Made by a program: the position numbers and the translations under genes. From the NCBI RefSeq assembly GCF_946151065.1, contig NZ_CAMGZA010000001.1:682001-746000 (forward strand): a stretch of DNA of 64,000 bases. The letters are read 5' to 3'. Under the pieces are notes generated by a model. It worked only from the letters and a program-made list of their open reading frames with translations, did no database searches and was not told the origin of the DNA. The stretch is from Microbacterium sp. Marseille-Q6965. Its GTDB lineage: Bacteria > Actinomycetota > Actinomycetes > Actinomycetales > Microbacteriaceae. Position 1 is the first letter of the stretch. Each line of letters begins with the position of its first letter. Shown in pieces: positions 15,013-23,535 of this stretch.

Positions 15013-16799
15013 TGGCGCACCTGCTGGGCGGCGAGAACCTGCACATCGAGTTCCCCGCGAAGGTGATCCTCGACGGCGTCACCGTCGGCGTCGCCGACGG
15101 TGACCGCGTCGGCATCGTCGGGCGCAACGGTGACGGCAAGTCGACGCTCATGCGGATCCTCACCGGGCGGACCGAGCCGGACGACGGCCGCGTCACCCGT
15201 CGCGGCGGTCTGCGCGTGGGCATGCTCGCCCAGACCGACGAGCTGACCGAGAGCGACTCCGTGCGGCACGCGATCGTCGGTGACGCGCCCGAGCACGCGT
15301 GGCGCGGTGACGCCCGCATCCGCGACGTCCTGGCGGGGCTGACGAACGACCTCGATCTCGAGGCCGACGTTTCGGCCCTGTCGGGCGGACAGCGCCGACG
15401 CGTCGCGCTGGCGCGGCTGCTCGTGCAGGAGTGGGACGTCGTGGCGCTCGACGAGCCCACCAACCACCTCGATGTCGAGGGCATCGCGTGGCTCGCCGAG
15501 CACCTGCGCACCCGGTGGCCGGCGAACCAGGGCGCGCTGCTGCTCGTCACCCACGACCGCTGGTTCCTCGACGCCGTGTGCACGCGGATGTGGGAGGTGC
15601 ACGACGGGATCGTCGATCCCTTCGAGGGCGGGTACGCGGCCTACGTGCTGCAGCGCGTGGAGCGGCAGCGGCAGGCGGCCGTGGCCGAGGAGAAGCGCCA
15701 GAACCTCATGCGCAAGGAGCTCGCGTGGCTGCGGCGCGGGGCGCCCGCCCGCACCTCGAAGCCGAAGTTCCGCATCGAGGCGGCCAACCAGCTCATCGCC
15801 GACGAACCGCCGGTGCGCGACGCGGTGCAGCTGGCGCAGCTCGCGACCGCCCGCCTCGGCAAGGACGTGGTGGATCTGCTCGACGCGGGCGTCGCGTACG
15901 ACGACCGCCAGGTGCTGCGCGACGTGGAGTGGCGCATCGCCCCGGGCGAGCGCACGGGCATCCTCGGCCCGAACGGAGCCGGCAAGTCCACGCTGCTCGG
16001 CCTGATCGCCGGAACCGTCGAGCCGACGAGCGGCCGGGTCAAGCGCGGCAAGACCGTGCGCGTGGCCTATCTCGACCAGCGCCTGGCCGAGCTCGACCCG
16101 GTCATGGACCGTCGAGTGCGCGAGATCCTCGCCGAGCAACGGTCGACGTACGTCTCGGGCGGGAAGGAGCTGACGCCCGCGCAGCTGCTGGAGCGGCTCG
16201 GATTCCGATCCTCCGAGCTGTCGACGCCCGTGCGCGACCTCTCGGGCGGGCAGAAGCGCCGGCTGCAGCTGCTGCTCGTGCTGCTGAACGAGCCGAACGT
16301 GCTGATCCTCGACGAGCCGAGCAACGACCTCGACACCGACATGCTCGCGGCGATGGAGGATCTGCTGGATTCCTGGCCCGGCACCCTCCTCGTCGTCTCG
16401 CACGACCGGTACCTGCTCGAGCGGGTCACCGATCAGCAGTACGCCGTGCTCGACGGGCACCTGCGGCACCTGCCGGGCGGCGTGGACGAGTACCTCCGGC
16501 TGCGCCGGGAGGGAGCGGGATCCGCGCGTGCGACCCCGCCCTCACCCGCGCCGGCGGCGGCCTCCCCGGGTCTGTCGGGCGCCGAGCGCCGCGCCGCCGA
16601 GAAGGAGCTGGCCTCGATCGAGCGCAAGCTGCAGAACCTGCAGTCCCGCGTGACGCGGATCCACGCCGACATGGCGGCCCACGATCCGGCCGACTACGAC
16701 GGGCTCGCCGCCCTGAACGCCGACCTGCGGGACCGGATGGCCGAGATCACCGAACTCGAGGAGCGCTGGCTGGAGCTCGGCGAGCAGCTCGACGGCTGA
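15012..16799 (+). CDS. ABC-F family ATP-binding protein (Uup-like)
   Basis: 595 residues, two ABC ATPase domains without membrane segments. Walker A sites GRNGDGKST (about residue 37) and GPNGAGKST (about 320), two LSGGQ signatures, and two Walker B motifs (VALDEPTNHLD and LILDEPSNDLD). The P-site interacting linker between them carries R-T-S-K-P-K-F-R. A C-terminal coiled coil (about 530-590) is typical of Uup. ABC-F proteins act on the ribosome (translation factor or antibiotic protection). ATG 15012 overlaps the stop of a 9-codon leader ORF. Confidence 0.88.
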   Translation: MAHLLGGENLHIEFPAKVILDGVTVGVADGDRVGIVGRNGDGKSTLMRILTGRTEPDDGRVTRRGGLRVGMLAQTDELTESDSVRHAIVGDAPEHAWRGDARIRDVLAGLTNDLDLEADVSALSGGQRRRVALARLLVQEWDVVALDEPTNHLDVEGIAWLAEHLRTRWPANQGALLLVTHDRWFLDAVCTRMWEVHDGIVDPFEGGYAAYVLQRVERQRQAAVAEEKRQNLMRKELAWLRRGAPARTSKPKFRIEAANQLIADEPPVRDAVQLAQLATARLGKDVVDLLDAGVAYDDRQVLRDVEWRIAPGERTGILGPNGAGKSTLLGLIAGTVEPTSGRVKRGKTVRVAYLDQRLAELDPVMDRRVREILAEQRSTYVSGGKELTPAQLLERLGFRSSELSTPVRDLSGGQKRRLQLLLVLLNEPNVLILDEPSNDLDTDMLAAMEDLLDSWPGTLLVVSHDRYLLERVTDQQYAVLDGHLRHLPGGVDEYLRLRREGAGSARATPPSPAPAAASPGLSGAERRAAEKELASIERKLQNLQSRVTRIHADMAAHDPADYDGLAALNADLRDRMAEITELEERWLELGEQLDG

Positions 16800-16816
16800 C
16801 GCGAGGGCGCGAGGTC

Positions 16817-18520
16817 TCAGGCGCGAGCCTCAAGGCGCGCGAAGGGTCCGCCCGCGGCCCGCAGCTCGCCCGCACGCCCCGCGTCGACGACCCTGCCGAC
16901 GTCGAGGACGAGCACGCGCGTGTCGTCGGGCACCAGATCCACACGATGCGTGATCTCGATGACCGTCAGCCCCGCACGCCGCGTGCGCAACCGCTCACGC
17001 ACGCGCGCCGCGGTGGGGCCGTCGAGCTGGCTGAGCGCCTCGTCCAGCACGAGCACCTCCGGGTCGGCGACCAGCGCGCGCGCCAGCGCCAGGCGCTGCA
17101 GCTGACCGCCCGAGATCGAGGCGCCGCGTTCGCTCACCGGGGTGTCCAGGCCCGCGGGCAGGGCGTCGATCCACTCGTCCAGAGCCGCGTCGGCGAGCGC
17201 CTCGCGGAGCCGCTCGTCCGTCGCGTCCGGCGCTGCCAGGCGCAGGTTCTCGGCGATCGTGCCGCTCAGCAGGGTCGGGCGCTGCGCGACGAGCGCGACG
17301 CGGCGCCGCAGCTCATCGAGGGCGAGGTCGCGCACGTCCGCGCCGCCGAGCAGCACCGCCCCGTCCTGCACGTCGCGGCCGCGCGGCAACAGCGACGCGA
17401 GCGTGGACTTGCCGCTGCCGGACACCCCGGCCACGACGCTCCACTCCCCCGCCGGGAAGCGCGCCGAGACGGCGTGCAGCGCGGGCATGCCCCCGTAGGA
17501 CACGGTCGCGTCGCGCAGATCGACCGACGCATCGGCCGGCGCCGGACCGGGCGCCTCGGGCGCGCGCACCGCCGGCTCGCCGTCGATGATCCGTCGCACG
17601 CGCTCGGCGGCGGCGAAGGACGCGTCGAGACTCGCGGCGAACTCGTCGACGCCTCGAGCCGGGCCCCAGAGCGCGACCGCGACGGCGAGAGCCACGGCCA
17701 CGGGCTCGGTGGGCGTTCCCGCGGCCGCGCCCACGCCGACGACGGCGATGATCCCGAGCCCCTGCAACAGCACGATGACCGCGCCGCGCCCGGCCTGCAC
17801 CCGCCCCGCGGCCGACCGGGCCTCCCCGAGGCTGCGGTCCGCGGCGTCGAGCTGACGCAGGCGGGTCGGGGCGGCTCCCAGGGCGAGCACCTCCCGCACG
17901 CCCTGGATGTCGTCGCCCAGCCGGGCGGCCAGGGCGCCGCGCGCGGCGGCCACCCCGCGCGCCGAGCGCCACGTGATCGCGCCGGCGGCCAACGGGACGA
18001 GCAGCGTGGCGAGCACGAACGGCGTCGACGCGAGCGCGAGCCGGGCATCCGCCGCGCTGGCGAGCCACACCAGCGCGATGGTGGGCACGGCCACGGCCGA
18101 CACGGCGGGCGGCAGTGTGTGAGCGAAGAACACCTCGACACGGTCGATGTCGCGCGTGGCGCCGGCCGTCAGCTCGGCGCCGGCGCGCCCCTGCGTGGCC
18201 GCGGGCGCCTGCGGAATGAGGCGAGCGAACAGAAGCTCGCGCAGTCGCTGCAGGGCCGTGAATGCCACCGCGTGCCCGGCGTAGTGCTCGAGGTAGCGCA
18301 GCAGCGCCTTCGTCAGCGCGATCCCCACCAACCAGAGCACCAGCGGCAGCGGATCGAAAGGACGGCCCTCCGCCGCGCGGACGACCGCTGTGGCTGCGAG
18401 GGCGAGCAACGCGACGCCGAGCAGTTGGTTGGCGATCCGCGCAACGACGGAGACGGCGAGGGGGGCGAGCAGCCGGCGGGTGTGGCCGATGAGCCAGCGG
18501 GTCAGGTCGAGGCGGCTCAC
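16817..18520 (-). CDS. ABC exporter, fused permease/ATPase (CydC-like subunit)
   Basis: 567 residues: six-helix type IV exporter membrane domain (about 15-310) followed by an ATPase domain with Walker A GVSGSGKST, signature ISGGQLQR and Walker B VLVLDEAL. It starts with GTG overlapping the stop of its partner (GTGA), so the two form a heterodimer. The pair has the size and order of CydDC, which exports cysteine/glutathione for cytochrome bd assembly, but no cydAB genes are in the window. A multidrug or siderophore exporter remains possible. The ATPase has DEAL instead of DEPT after Walker B, consistent with one degenerate site. Confidence 0.75.
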   Translation of the reverse strand: MSRLDLTRWLIGHTRRLLAPLAVSVVARIANQLLGVALLALAATAVVRAAEGRPFDPLPLVLWLVGIALTKALLRYLEHYAGHAVAFTALQRLRELLFARLIPQAPAATQGRAGAELTAGATRDIDRVEVFFAHTLPPAVSAVAVPTIALVWLASAADARLALASTPFVLATLLVPLAAGAITWRSARGVAAARGALAARLGDDIQGVREVLALGAAPTRLRQLDAADRSLGEARSAAGRVQAGRGAVIVLLQGLGIIAVVGVGAAAGTPTEPVAVALAVAVALWGPARGVDEFAASLDASFAAAERVRRIIDGEPAVRAPEAPGPAPADASVDLRDATVSYGGMPALHAVSARFPAGEWSVVAGVSGSGKSTLASLLPRGRDVQDGAVLLGGADVRDLALDELRRRVALVAQRPTLLSGTIAENLRLAAPDATDERLREALADAALDEWIDALPAGLDTPVSERGASISGGQLQRLALARALVADPEVLVLDEALSQLDGPTAARVRERLRTRRAGLTVIEITHRVDLVPDDTRVLVLDVGRVVDAGRAGELRAAGGPFARLEARA

Positions 18521-20205
18521 GCGACCGCCCCCGCTCCGAGATCGATCACCCGGTCGGCGGCGAGGATGGCGCCGGGCCGGTGGGCGATCATCAGCACGGT
18601 CCGTCCGGCCGCGAGGCGGTCGAGTGCGGCCAGGATTGCGGCCTCGCCCGCCAGATCCACCTGCGATGTCGGCTCGTCGAGCACGAGGATCGGCGCGTCC
18701 CGCAGCGCGGCGCGGGCGATCGCCAGGCGCTGCGCCTGCCCGCCCGAGAGCAGGGAGCCCTGCTCGCCGACGGGGGTGTCCAGGCCGTTCGGCATCCGCT
18801 CGACCTCGCGGCGCAGGCCGGCGACCTCCAGCGCCGCCCACAGCTGCTCGTCGGAGGCTCGCGGGTCGGCCAACCGCAGGTTCTCGGCGATCGACCCGAG
18901 AAAGAGGAAGGGGCGCTGCTCGACCACCGCCAGCCGCGCGCGCACCTCCTCGCCGCGCACGGCGTCGGTGTCGAGACCGTCGACGAGCACGGCACCGGAC
19001 GCGGGGCGCACGTGCGCCTGCACGAGCGCCGAGACCGTGGACTTGCCGATCCCGCTCGGCCCCACCAGCGCCACCCGCTCCCCCGGCTCGACCCGCAGGG
19101 ACAGGTCGCGCAGCACGGGCTCGCCGCCGGGATAGCCCGCCGTGACGCCCTCGAGCACGATCGAACCCGCGGGTGCCGGCACCGCTCGGCCTGCGCCCGC
19201 ATCGCTCGCGCGGGCCCTCGCGTCCGCGTTCCCTCCGAGCGACGCGCGATGGCCGCCCGCGTCGCCGAGATGTGCCGCGATCTGCTGCTGGGCGGCCCGA
19301 CCGCCGATCCCGACGTAGAAGAACGAGCCGATGACATCGACGGGCCCGATCACCAGGACGGTCATCAGGACGATCGCGACCGCGTCGCCGGCGGTGATGT
19401 GGCCGTCGAGGGTGCGGCCGGCCGCGATCGCGGTGGCGGCGACGACCACCGAGAGCGAGAACGCCGCATCGACGACGAAGATGAGCAGCTGATTGCCCGC
19501 GAGCATGCGCATGAGGCCGCGGCGGTGCTCCTCCCCGCGGGCCGCGAGGTCAGCGGCGACGCGTTCGGCGGCACGGGCGTACACGAGCGTGTCGAGCGCC
19601 TGGATCGCCTCCAGGAAACCGGCCGTCAGCCGCCCCTGCGTGCGCCGATACGCGGCCCCGATCGGGCGGACGAGGCGGCGGAACCCGCCGATCAGCACGG
19701 GCACGAGCAGGATCAGCAGCGCCAGCCAGCCCGCCGTGACGGGGTCGGCCGTCAGCGCCATCACCCCGAGCACGACGAGCGGCGTCGTGAGAGAGCCGAG
19801 GATCGGGCCCAGGAAGCCGGCCCGGTAGTGTGCCGTGCGCTCCACGGCGTCGGCCGCGAGCGACAGCAGCTGCCCCGATCGTCCCGCTGTTCCCGTCACG
19901 CCGAGGTCGAAGACGCGGCTCACGACCGCTTGCCGCAGCCGCCTTTCGGCCTCTGAGCCGGCCCACTGCGAGAACCAGGGGCCCGCCCCCGCGCACACCG
20001 CGGCGATCACCGCGCACAGGGCCGGAAGCACCCACCCCGTCGCCACGCCGTCGAGCGAGCGTCCCGCCCAGGCGAACAGCAGGGCGGTCGCGATCGCGCC
20101 GACCCACGCGATGGCGGCAGAGACCGCCATCACCCACGGCCGCGTCGACGCTCGCACGGCGGCGGGGAGCGGCAGGACACGGCCGCCGGCGTGTGGGTGA
20201 GACAT
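18517..20205 (-). CDS. ABC exporter, fused permease/ATPase (CydD-like subunit)
   Basis: 562 residues, first gene of the exporter pair. Membrane domain about 20-300, then an ATPase with Walker A GPSGIGKST, signature LLSGGQAQR and Walker B ILVLDEPTS. The start at ATG 20205 is supported by TACGAT 7 nt upstream (20213-20218 on the minus strand), a leaderless layout; a longer open frame to 20454 overlaps the next gene and is a shadow. Subunit naming follows the usual actinobacterial cydD-cydC order and is tentative. Confidence 0.75.
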   Translation of the reverse strand: MSHPHAGGRVLPLPAAVRASTRPWVMAVSAAIAWVGAIATALLFAWAGRSLDGVATGWVLPALCAVIAAVCAGAGPWFSQWAGSEAERRLRQAVVSRVFDLGVTGTAGRSGQLLSLAADAVERTAHYRAGFLGPILGSLTTPLVVLGVMALTADPVTAGWLALLILLVPVLIGGFRRLVRPIGAAYRRTQGRLTAGFLEAIQALDTLVYARAAERVAADLAARGEEHRRGLMRMLAGNQLLIFVVDAAFSLSVVVAATAIAAGRTLDGHITAGDAVAIVLMTVLVIGPVDVIGSFFYVGIGGRAAQQQIAAHLGDAGGHRASLGGNADARARASDAGAGRAVPAPAGSIVLEGVTAGYPGGEPVLRDLSLRVEPGERVALVGPSGIGKSTVSALVQAHVRPASGAVLVDGLDTDAVRGEEVRARLAVVEQRPFLFLGSIAENLRLADPRASDEQLWAALEVAGLRREVERMPNGLDTPVGEQGSLLSGGQAQRLAIARAALRDAPILVLDEPTSQVDLAGEAAILAALDRLAAGRTVLMIAHRPGAILAADRVIDLGAGAVA

Positions 20206-20266
20206 CCTCTCGATCGTATGCGCGCCTTCCTGAACCCCCGCCGCCGGGCGGACGGGCGGGCCGCGC

Positions 20267-20632
20267 CTAGACGGCCCTCGGGATCTCGGCGATGTCGTAG
20301 TAGACCGGCAGGCCGCGCTCCCGGGCGATGCGGACGTCCTGGTCGGCCCCCTGCGAGTCGCCCGGCAGGCGCAGCACGGCGTCGCAGTGCTGAAGAAGGC
20401 GCTCCGCGGTGGGGTACAGCACGTCGTCGGCGAGGGGATCGGTGATGCCCGCACCGGCCGAGCTCAGGACGGGCAACGCGACCCACTCCCCGATCATCGG
20501 CACGTGGCCGGCCTCGAAAAGGGGCCACGCCGCCTCCTCGAGCTTGCGGAGGTTGGCGGCCATCAGCTCCGGGTCTCCGCCGGTTCCCGACTTGTACGGG
20601 CCGGCGATCAAGATCATCTGCGGTGTCGTCAT
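20267..20632 (-). CDS. DUF4406-type / nucleoside 2-deoxyribosyltransferase-like protein
   Basis: 121 residues. The N-terminal beta strand plus AGPYKSG resembles the nucleoside 2-deoxyribosyltransferase-like fold. The middle segment runs M-I-G-E-W, and GADQDVRIARERGLPVYY provides the conserved D-x-x-x-A-R-x-x-G helix near the C-terminus. Biochemical role unknown. ATG 20632 is preceded at 6 nt by TATTGT on the minus strand (leaderless layout). It is divergent from a DeoR regulator across a 49-bp region, so it may be that regulator's target. Confidence 0.65.
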   Translation of the reverse strand: MTTPQMILIAGPYKSGTGGDPELMAANLRKLEEAAWPLFEAGHVPMIGEWVALPVLSSAGAGITDPLADDVLYPTAERLLQHCDAVLRLPGDSQGADQDVRIARERGLPVYYDIAEIPRAV

Positions 20633-20637
20633 GCGGC

Positions 20638-20662
20638 TACAATAGGCACAAACGTGCACAAA
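20638..20662. promoter_or_regulatory. Overlapping divergent -10 elements and DeoR-type direct repeats
   Basis: TACAAT at 20638-20643 (plus) and TATTGT at 20644-20639 (minus) are nearly the same base pairs read on opposite strands, giving a bidirectional promoter. Immediately downstream for the plus strand are GCACAAA direct repeats at 20646-20652 and 20656-20662, 10 bp apart, a plausible DeoR operator over the transcription start. Confidence 0.5.
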
Positions 20663-20681
20663 TGCGAAGGAGTCGGATGAC

Positions 20682-21431
20682 ATGCTGGCGGCGGAGAGAC
20701 GTGCTCACCTGCTCGACATCCTGCGGCGGGAGGGCAAGGTTCTCGCCAAGGACGAGGCCGCTCGCCTGGGTCTGTCGGAGGACACCGTTCGCCGGGACCT
20801 GCGTGAGATGGCGGCGGACGGCCTCTGCCAACGGGTCTATGGCGGCGCTCTTCCGGCGTCCCCGGCCGTCGCCGACTACGCGGGGCGACAGTCCGTCTCG
20901 GTGGAGGGCAAGCGACGCGTCGCGCGGGTGGCCGCCGGGCTCATCCGCCCGGGCGCCACGGCGATCCTGGACGGCGGGACCACCGCGCTGGAGGTCGTGC
21001 GCTCCCTGCCGCGCGATTTGTCCTGCACCATCGTGACGCACAGCCCCACGGTCGCCGCCGCACTGGTCGATCACCCCTCCGCCGAGGTGCTCATCCTGGG
21101 CGGACGTCTCTTCAAGCACTCCGCCGTCGCCTACGGCGCTGTCGCCTTCGAGGCCGCACAGCGCGTGAACGCCGATGTCTTCCTCCTCGGGGTCACCGGG
21201 ATTCACCCCGACACCGGGCTCACGACGGGTGATGCGGAGGAGGCGGCGATCAAGCGCGCGTTGGCCGCCCGAGCGGCGGAGACGTACGTGCTCGGGTCCT
21301 CTGAAAAGGTCGGCGCCGCCTCCCCGTTCCCGGTCATCTCGCTGGAGGAGACCGTCGGCGTGATCACCGATGCCTCCGACTCCCCCACTCTGTCGAGGAT
21401 CGGGGCGAAGACCGCCGTTCTGACGGCGTGA
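20682..21431 (+). CDS. DeoR/GlpR-family transcriptional regulator
   Basis: 249 residues. N-terminal DeoR helix-turn-helix (about 4-58; the recognition region includes LGLSEDTVRRDLREM and the family YGGAL segment). C-terminal DeoRC sensor domain (about 75-235) has LDGGTTALEV and the Lys of ILGGRLFKHS. Such sensors usually bind phosphorylated sugars. AGGAG lies 9 nt before ATG 20682. No sugar-kinase genes are adjacent; the nearest candidates are the divergent DUF4406 gene and itself. Confidence 0.88.
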   Translation: MLAAERRAHLLDILRREGKVLAKDEAARLGLSEDTVRRDLREMAADGLCQRVYGGALPASPAVADYAGRQSVSVEGKRRVARVAAGLIRPGATAILDGGTTALEVVRSLPRDLSCTIVTHSPTVAAALVDHPSAEVLILGGRLFKHSAVAYGAVAFEAAQRVNADVFLLGVTGIHPDTGLTTGDAEEAAIKRALAARAAETYVLGSSEKVGAASPFPVISLEETVGVITDASDSPTLSRIGAKTAVLTA

Positions 21432-21544
21432 CGGGGGCACGGCGCCCGCCGCCGTGAGGGAAGCGTCAGGGTCGAGCACATCCCCGTATGCGTTCCGTGA
21501 GGACGCCCGATTCCTCCCCCCGAGAGGTGTTCCATCGACAGCTG

Positions 21545-21579
21545 TGCCCGGTGTGCGGGCACGCGGCCCCACACCGGGC
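21545..21579 (+). promoter_or_regulatory. Two mutually exclusive hairpins in the kdp leader
   Basis: TGCCCG (21545-21550) can pair with CGGGCA (21556-21561), while the overlapping GCCCGGTGTG (21546-21555) can pair perfectly with CACACCGGGC (21570-21579). The two pairings exclude one another and lie 29 nt upstream of the first kdp cistron. They may be an RNA switch or fortuitous GC-rich pairing. Confidence 0.35.
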
Positions 21580-21607
21580 CGCCCGACGGTGGAAACGGAG
21601 TCCTGGG

Positions 21608-21691
21608 GTGAGCGACCTCATCTATCTGCTGGGCGTGATCGCGCTGTTCGCGCTCGTCGGCGTCGTCGCGAAGGCGGTGGAACGGCTGTGA
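21608..21691 (+). CDS. 27-residue membrane peptide preceding kdpF
   Basis: GTG start, 27 residues: a short polar N-terminus (SDL), one hydrophobic helix (about 4-22), and a basic end KAVERL. Its TGA overlaps the GTG of kdpF, so it is the first cistron of the kdp operon. GC3 stays high and the helix is uninterrupted. It is not KdpF, which follows separately, but has the same size and topology. I recall similar unannotated peptides upstream of kdpF in other genomes; a role as an additional KdpFABC stabiliser is inference. Confidence 0.6.
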   Translation: MSDLIYLLGVIALFALVGVVAKAVERL

Positions 21692-21777
21692 TCGTGTTCG
21701 AGCTGATCGCCACAGTGCTGGCTGTCGCCGCGATCGGGTACCTCCTCTTCGCCCTCGTGAAGCCGGAGCGGTTCTGA
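21688..21777 (+). CDS. kdpF: K+-transporting ATPase subunit KdpF
   Basis: 29 residues, one membrane helix ending in the diagnostic LVKPERF. KdpF stabilises the KdpFABC complex in the membrane. Its GTG start overlaps the preceding tiny ORF and its TGA overlaps the kdpA start (TGATG). Confidence 0.9.
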   Translation: MIVFELIATVLAVAAIGYLLFALVKPERF

Positions 21778-23447
21778 TGGAGTGGGCGGTTCTCGGCGCG
21801 AGCGTCGCGACGCTCGTCCTCATCCTGGGCGTGCTGCACCGACCCGTCGGCGACTACCTGGCGTGGGCGCTCACGAGCCGGCGCGACCTCGCCGTCGAGC
21901 GCGGCGTGTACCGGGCCATCGGCGTCGACCCGGGGCGCGAGCAGTCGTGGCAGGCGTACCTGCGGTCGGTGCTGCTGTTCTCCCTCGCCGGTGTGCTGCT
22001 GCTGTATCTGCTGCAGCGCGCACAATCCGTGCTGCCGTTCGGGCAGGGCCTGGCCGGGGTCGACCCGGCGGTCGCCTTCAACACCGCCATCTCCTTCGTG
22101 ACCAACACGAACTGGCAGGCGTACTCCGGCGAGAGCCTGGCGCACACCGTGCAGGCCCTCGGGCTGACGGTGCAGAACTTCGTGTCGGCCGCGACGGGGC
22201 TGGCCGTCGCGGTCGCCCTCGTGCGCGGTCTCGCCGCGCGCCGCTCCGGCACCATCGGCAACTTCTGGGTCGACCTCGTCCGCGGGTGCTTCCGCGTGCT
22301 GCTGCCGCTCGCCGTCCTCGCGGCGCTCGCCCTCGTCGCCGGGGGCGTCGTGCAGAACCTGAACGGCTTCACCGACATCACCACGATCTCCGGCGGCACG
22401 CAGTCGATCCCCGGCGGGCCGGTCGCCTCGCAAGAAGCCATCAAGGCGCTCGGCACCAACGGCGGCGGCTTCTACAACGCCAACTCCGCCCACCCGTTCG
22501 AGAACCCCCTCGGGTGGACGAACCTGCTGCAGATCGTCCTCCTGCTGCTCATCCCGTTCTCGCTGCCGCGCGCCTTCGGACGGATCGTGGGCGACTCGCG
22601 ACAGGGCTACGCGATCCTCGCCGCGATGCTCGTCCTGGCTCTGGCGTCGCTCGCCGCCCTGGCCGCCTTCGAGTTCGCCGGACGAGGCAGCGCACCCGAG
22701 CTCGCCGGTGCGCCGATGGAGGGCAAGGAGGTGCGCTTCGGTCTCGCGCAGTCAGTGCTCTACGCCGCCACCACCACTCTCACCTCCACGGGCGCCGTCA
22801 ACTCCCTGCACGACTCGTACACCGCGTTGGGCGGCATGATGCCGATGCTGAACATGCTCCTGGGTGAGATCGCCCCGGGCGGCGTGGGGTCGGGACTGTA
22901 CGGAATGCTCATCGTGGCGATCCTCGCGGTGTTCATCGCCGGACTGCTCGTCGGCCGCACCCCCGAGTATCTCGGCAAGAAGATCGGCCCCCGCGAGATG
23001 AAGCTGGCGAGCCTGTACATCCTCGTCATGCCGATCATCGTGCTCGCCGGGGTCGCACTGAGCTTCGGGGTGCCGGCTTTGCGAGCCAGCATCGTCGACG
23101 ACTCCCTCGCCAACACCGGCCCGCACGGGCTGTCCGAGGTGCTCTACGCCTTCGCCTCCGCGGCCAACAACAACGGATCCGCGTTCGGCGGACTCACTGC
23201 CACCACCGACTGGCTCACCGGTGCGCTCGGCGTGGCGATGCTCCTCGGCCGCTTCGTGCCCATCGTGCTCGTGCTGGCACTGGCCGGCTCATTCGCCGCC
23301 CAGGAACGGGTGCCCGTGTCGGCCGGCACGCTGCCGACTCATCGCCCGCTGTTCGTGGGCCTCACCGTCGGCACCGGAATCCTGGTGACGGCGCTCGTCT
23401 TCTTCCCTGTCCTCACACTGGGTCCCCTCGCGGAAGGGCTGCTCTGA
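21777..23447 (+). CDS. kdpA: K+-transporting ATPase subunit KdpA
   Basis: 556 residues, the usual length. The channel-like K+-translocating subunit of the KdpFABC pump (SKT superfamily): about ten membrane helices with selectivity-filter-like segments at TNTNWQ (about 110), GTNGGGF (about 224), the TSTGAVNS region (about 340) and NNNGSAF (about 465). Located in the kdp operon and translationally coupled to kdpF. The pump provides high-affinity K+ uptake under K+ limitation. Confidence 0.97.
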   Translation: MEWAVLGASVATLVLILGVLHRPVGDYLAWALTSRRDLAVERGVYRAIGVDPGREQSWQAYLRSVLLFSLAGVLLLYLLQRAQSVLPFGQGLAGVDPAVAFNTAISFVTNTNWQAYSGESLAHTVQALGLTVQNFVSAATGLAVAVALVRGLAARRSGTIGNFWVDLVRGCFRVLLPLAVLAALALVAGGVVQNLNGFTDITTISGGTQSIPGGPVASQEAIKALGTNGGGFYNANSAHPFENPLGWTNLLQIVLLLLIPFSLPRAFGRIVGDSRQGYAILAAMLVLALASLAALAAFEFAGRGSAPELAGAPMEGKEVRFGLAQSVLYAATTTLTSTGAVNSLHDSYTALGGMMPMLNMLLGEIAPGGVGSGLYGMLIVAILAVFIAGLLVGRTPEYLGKKIGPREMKLASLYILVMPIIVLAGVALSFGVPALRASIVDDSLANTGPHGLSEVLYAFASAANNNGSAFGGLTATTDWLTGALGVAMLLGRFVPIVLVLALAGSFAAQERVPVSAGTLPTHRPLFVGLTVGTGILVTALVFFPVLTLGPLAEGLL

Positions 23448-23535
23448 ACCATGTCGATCGTCATCCACCCCTCCCCCTCCGCGTCCCCGCCGCGCCCCGA
23501 CGCCGGCGGTTCGCCGCACGCTCACGGCAGCGCAG

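Noticed and set aside
15431..19135. A 1234-codon open frame on the plus strand
   Set aside because: It is an Arg/Pro/Ala-rich shadow of the ABC-F and CydDC-like genes, made possible by high GC3; the overlapping genes have clear family motifs.
16817..20205. Firm naming as CydDC of a cytochrome bd operon
   Set aside because: No cydA or cydB gene lies nearby; heterodimeric exporters of other function look similar, so the call is kept as CydDC-like.
21432..21607. A c-di-AMP riboswitch upstream of kdp
   Set aside because: Only about 175 nt with simple hairpins; I do not see the conserved core of the ydaO class, so only alternative hairpins are reported.
21488..21691. A longer ORF with a C-P-V-C-G zinc-ribbon-like start leading into the tiny kdp peptide
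   Set aside because: The upstream part is Arg-rich, overlaps the leader hairpins and lacks a Shine-Dalgarno; the short GTG-started helix is the likely product.
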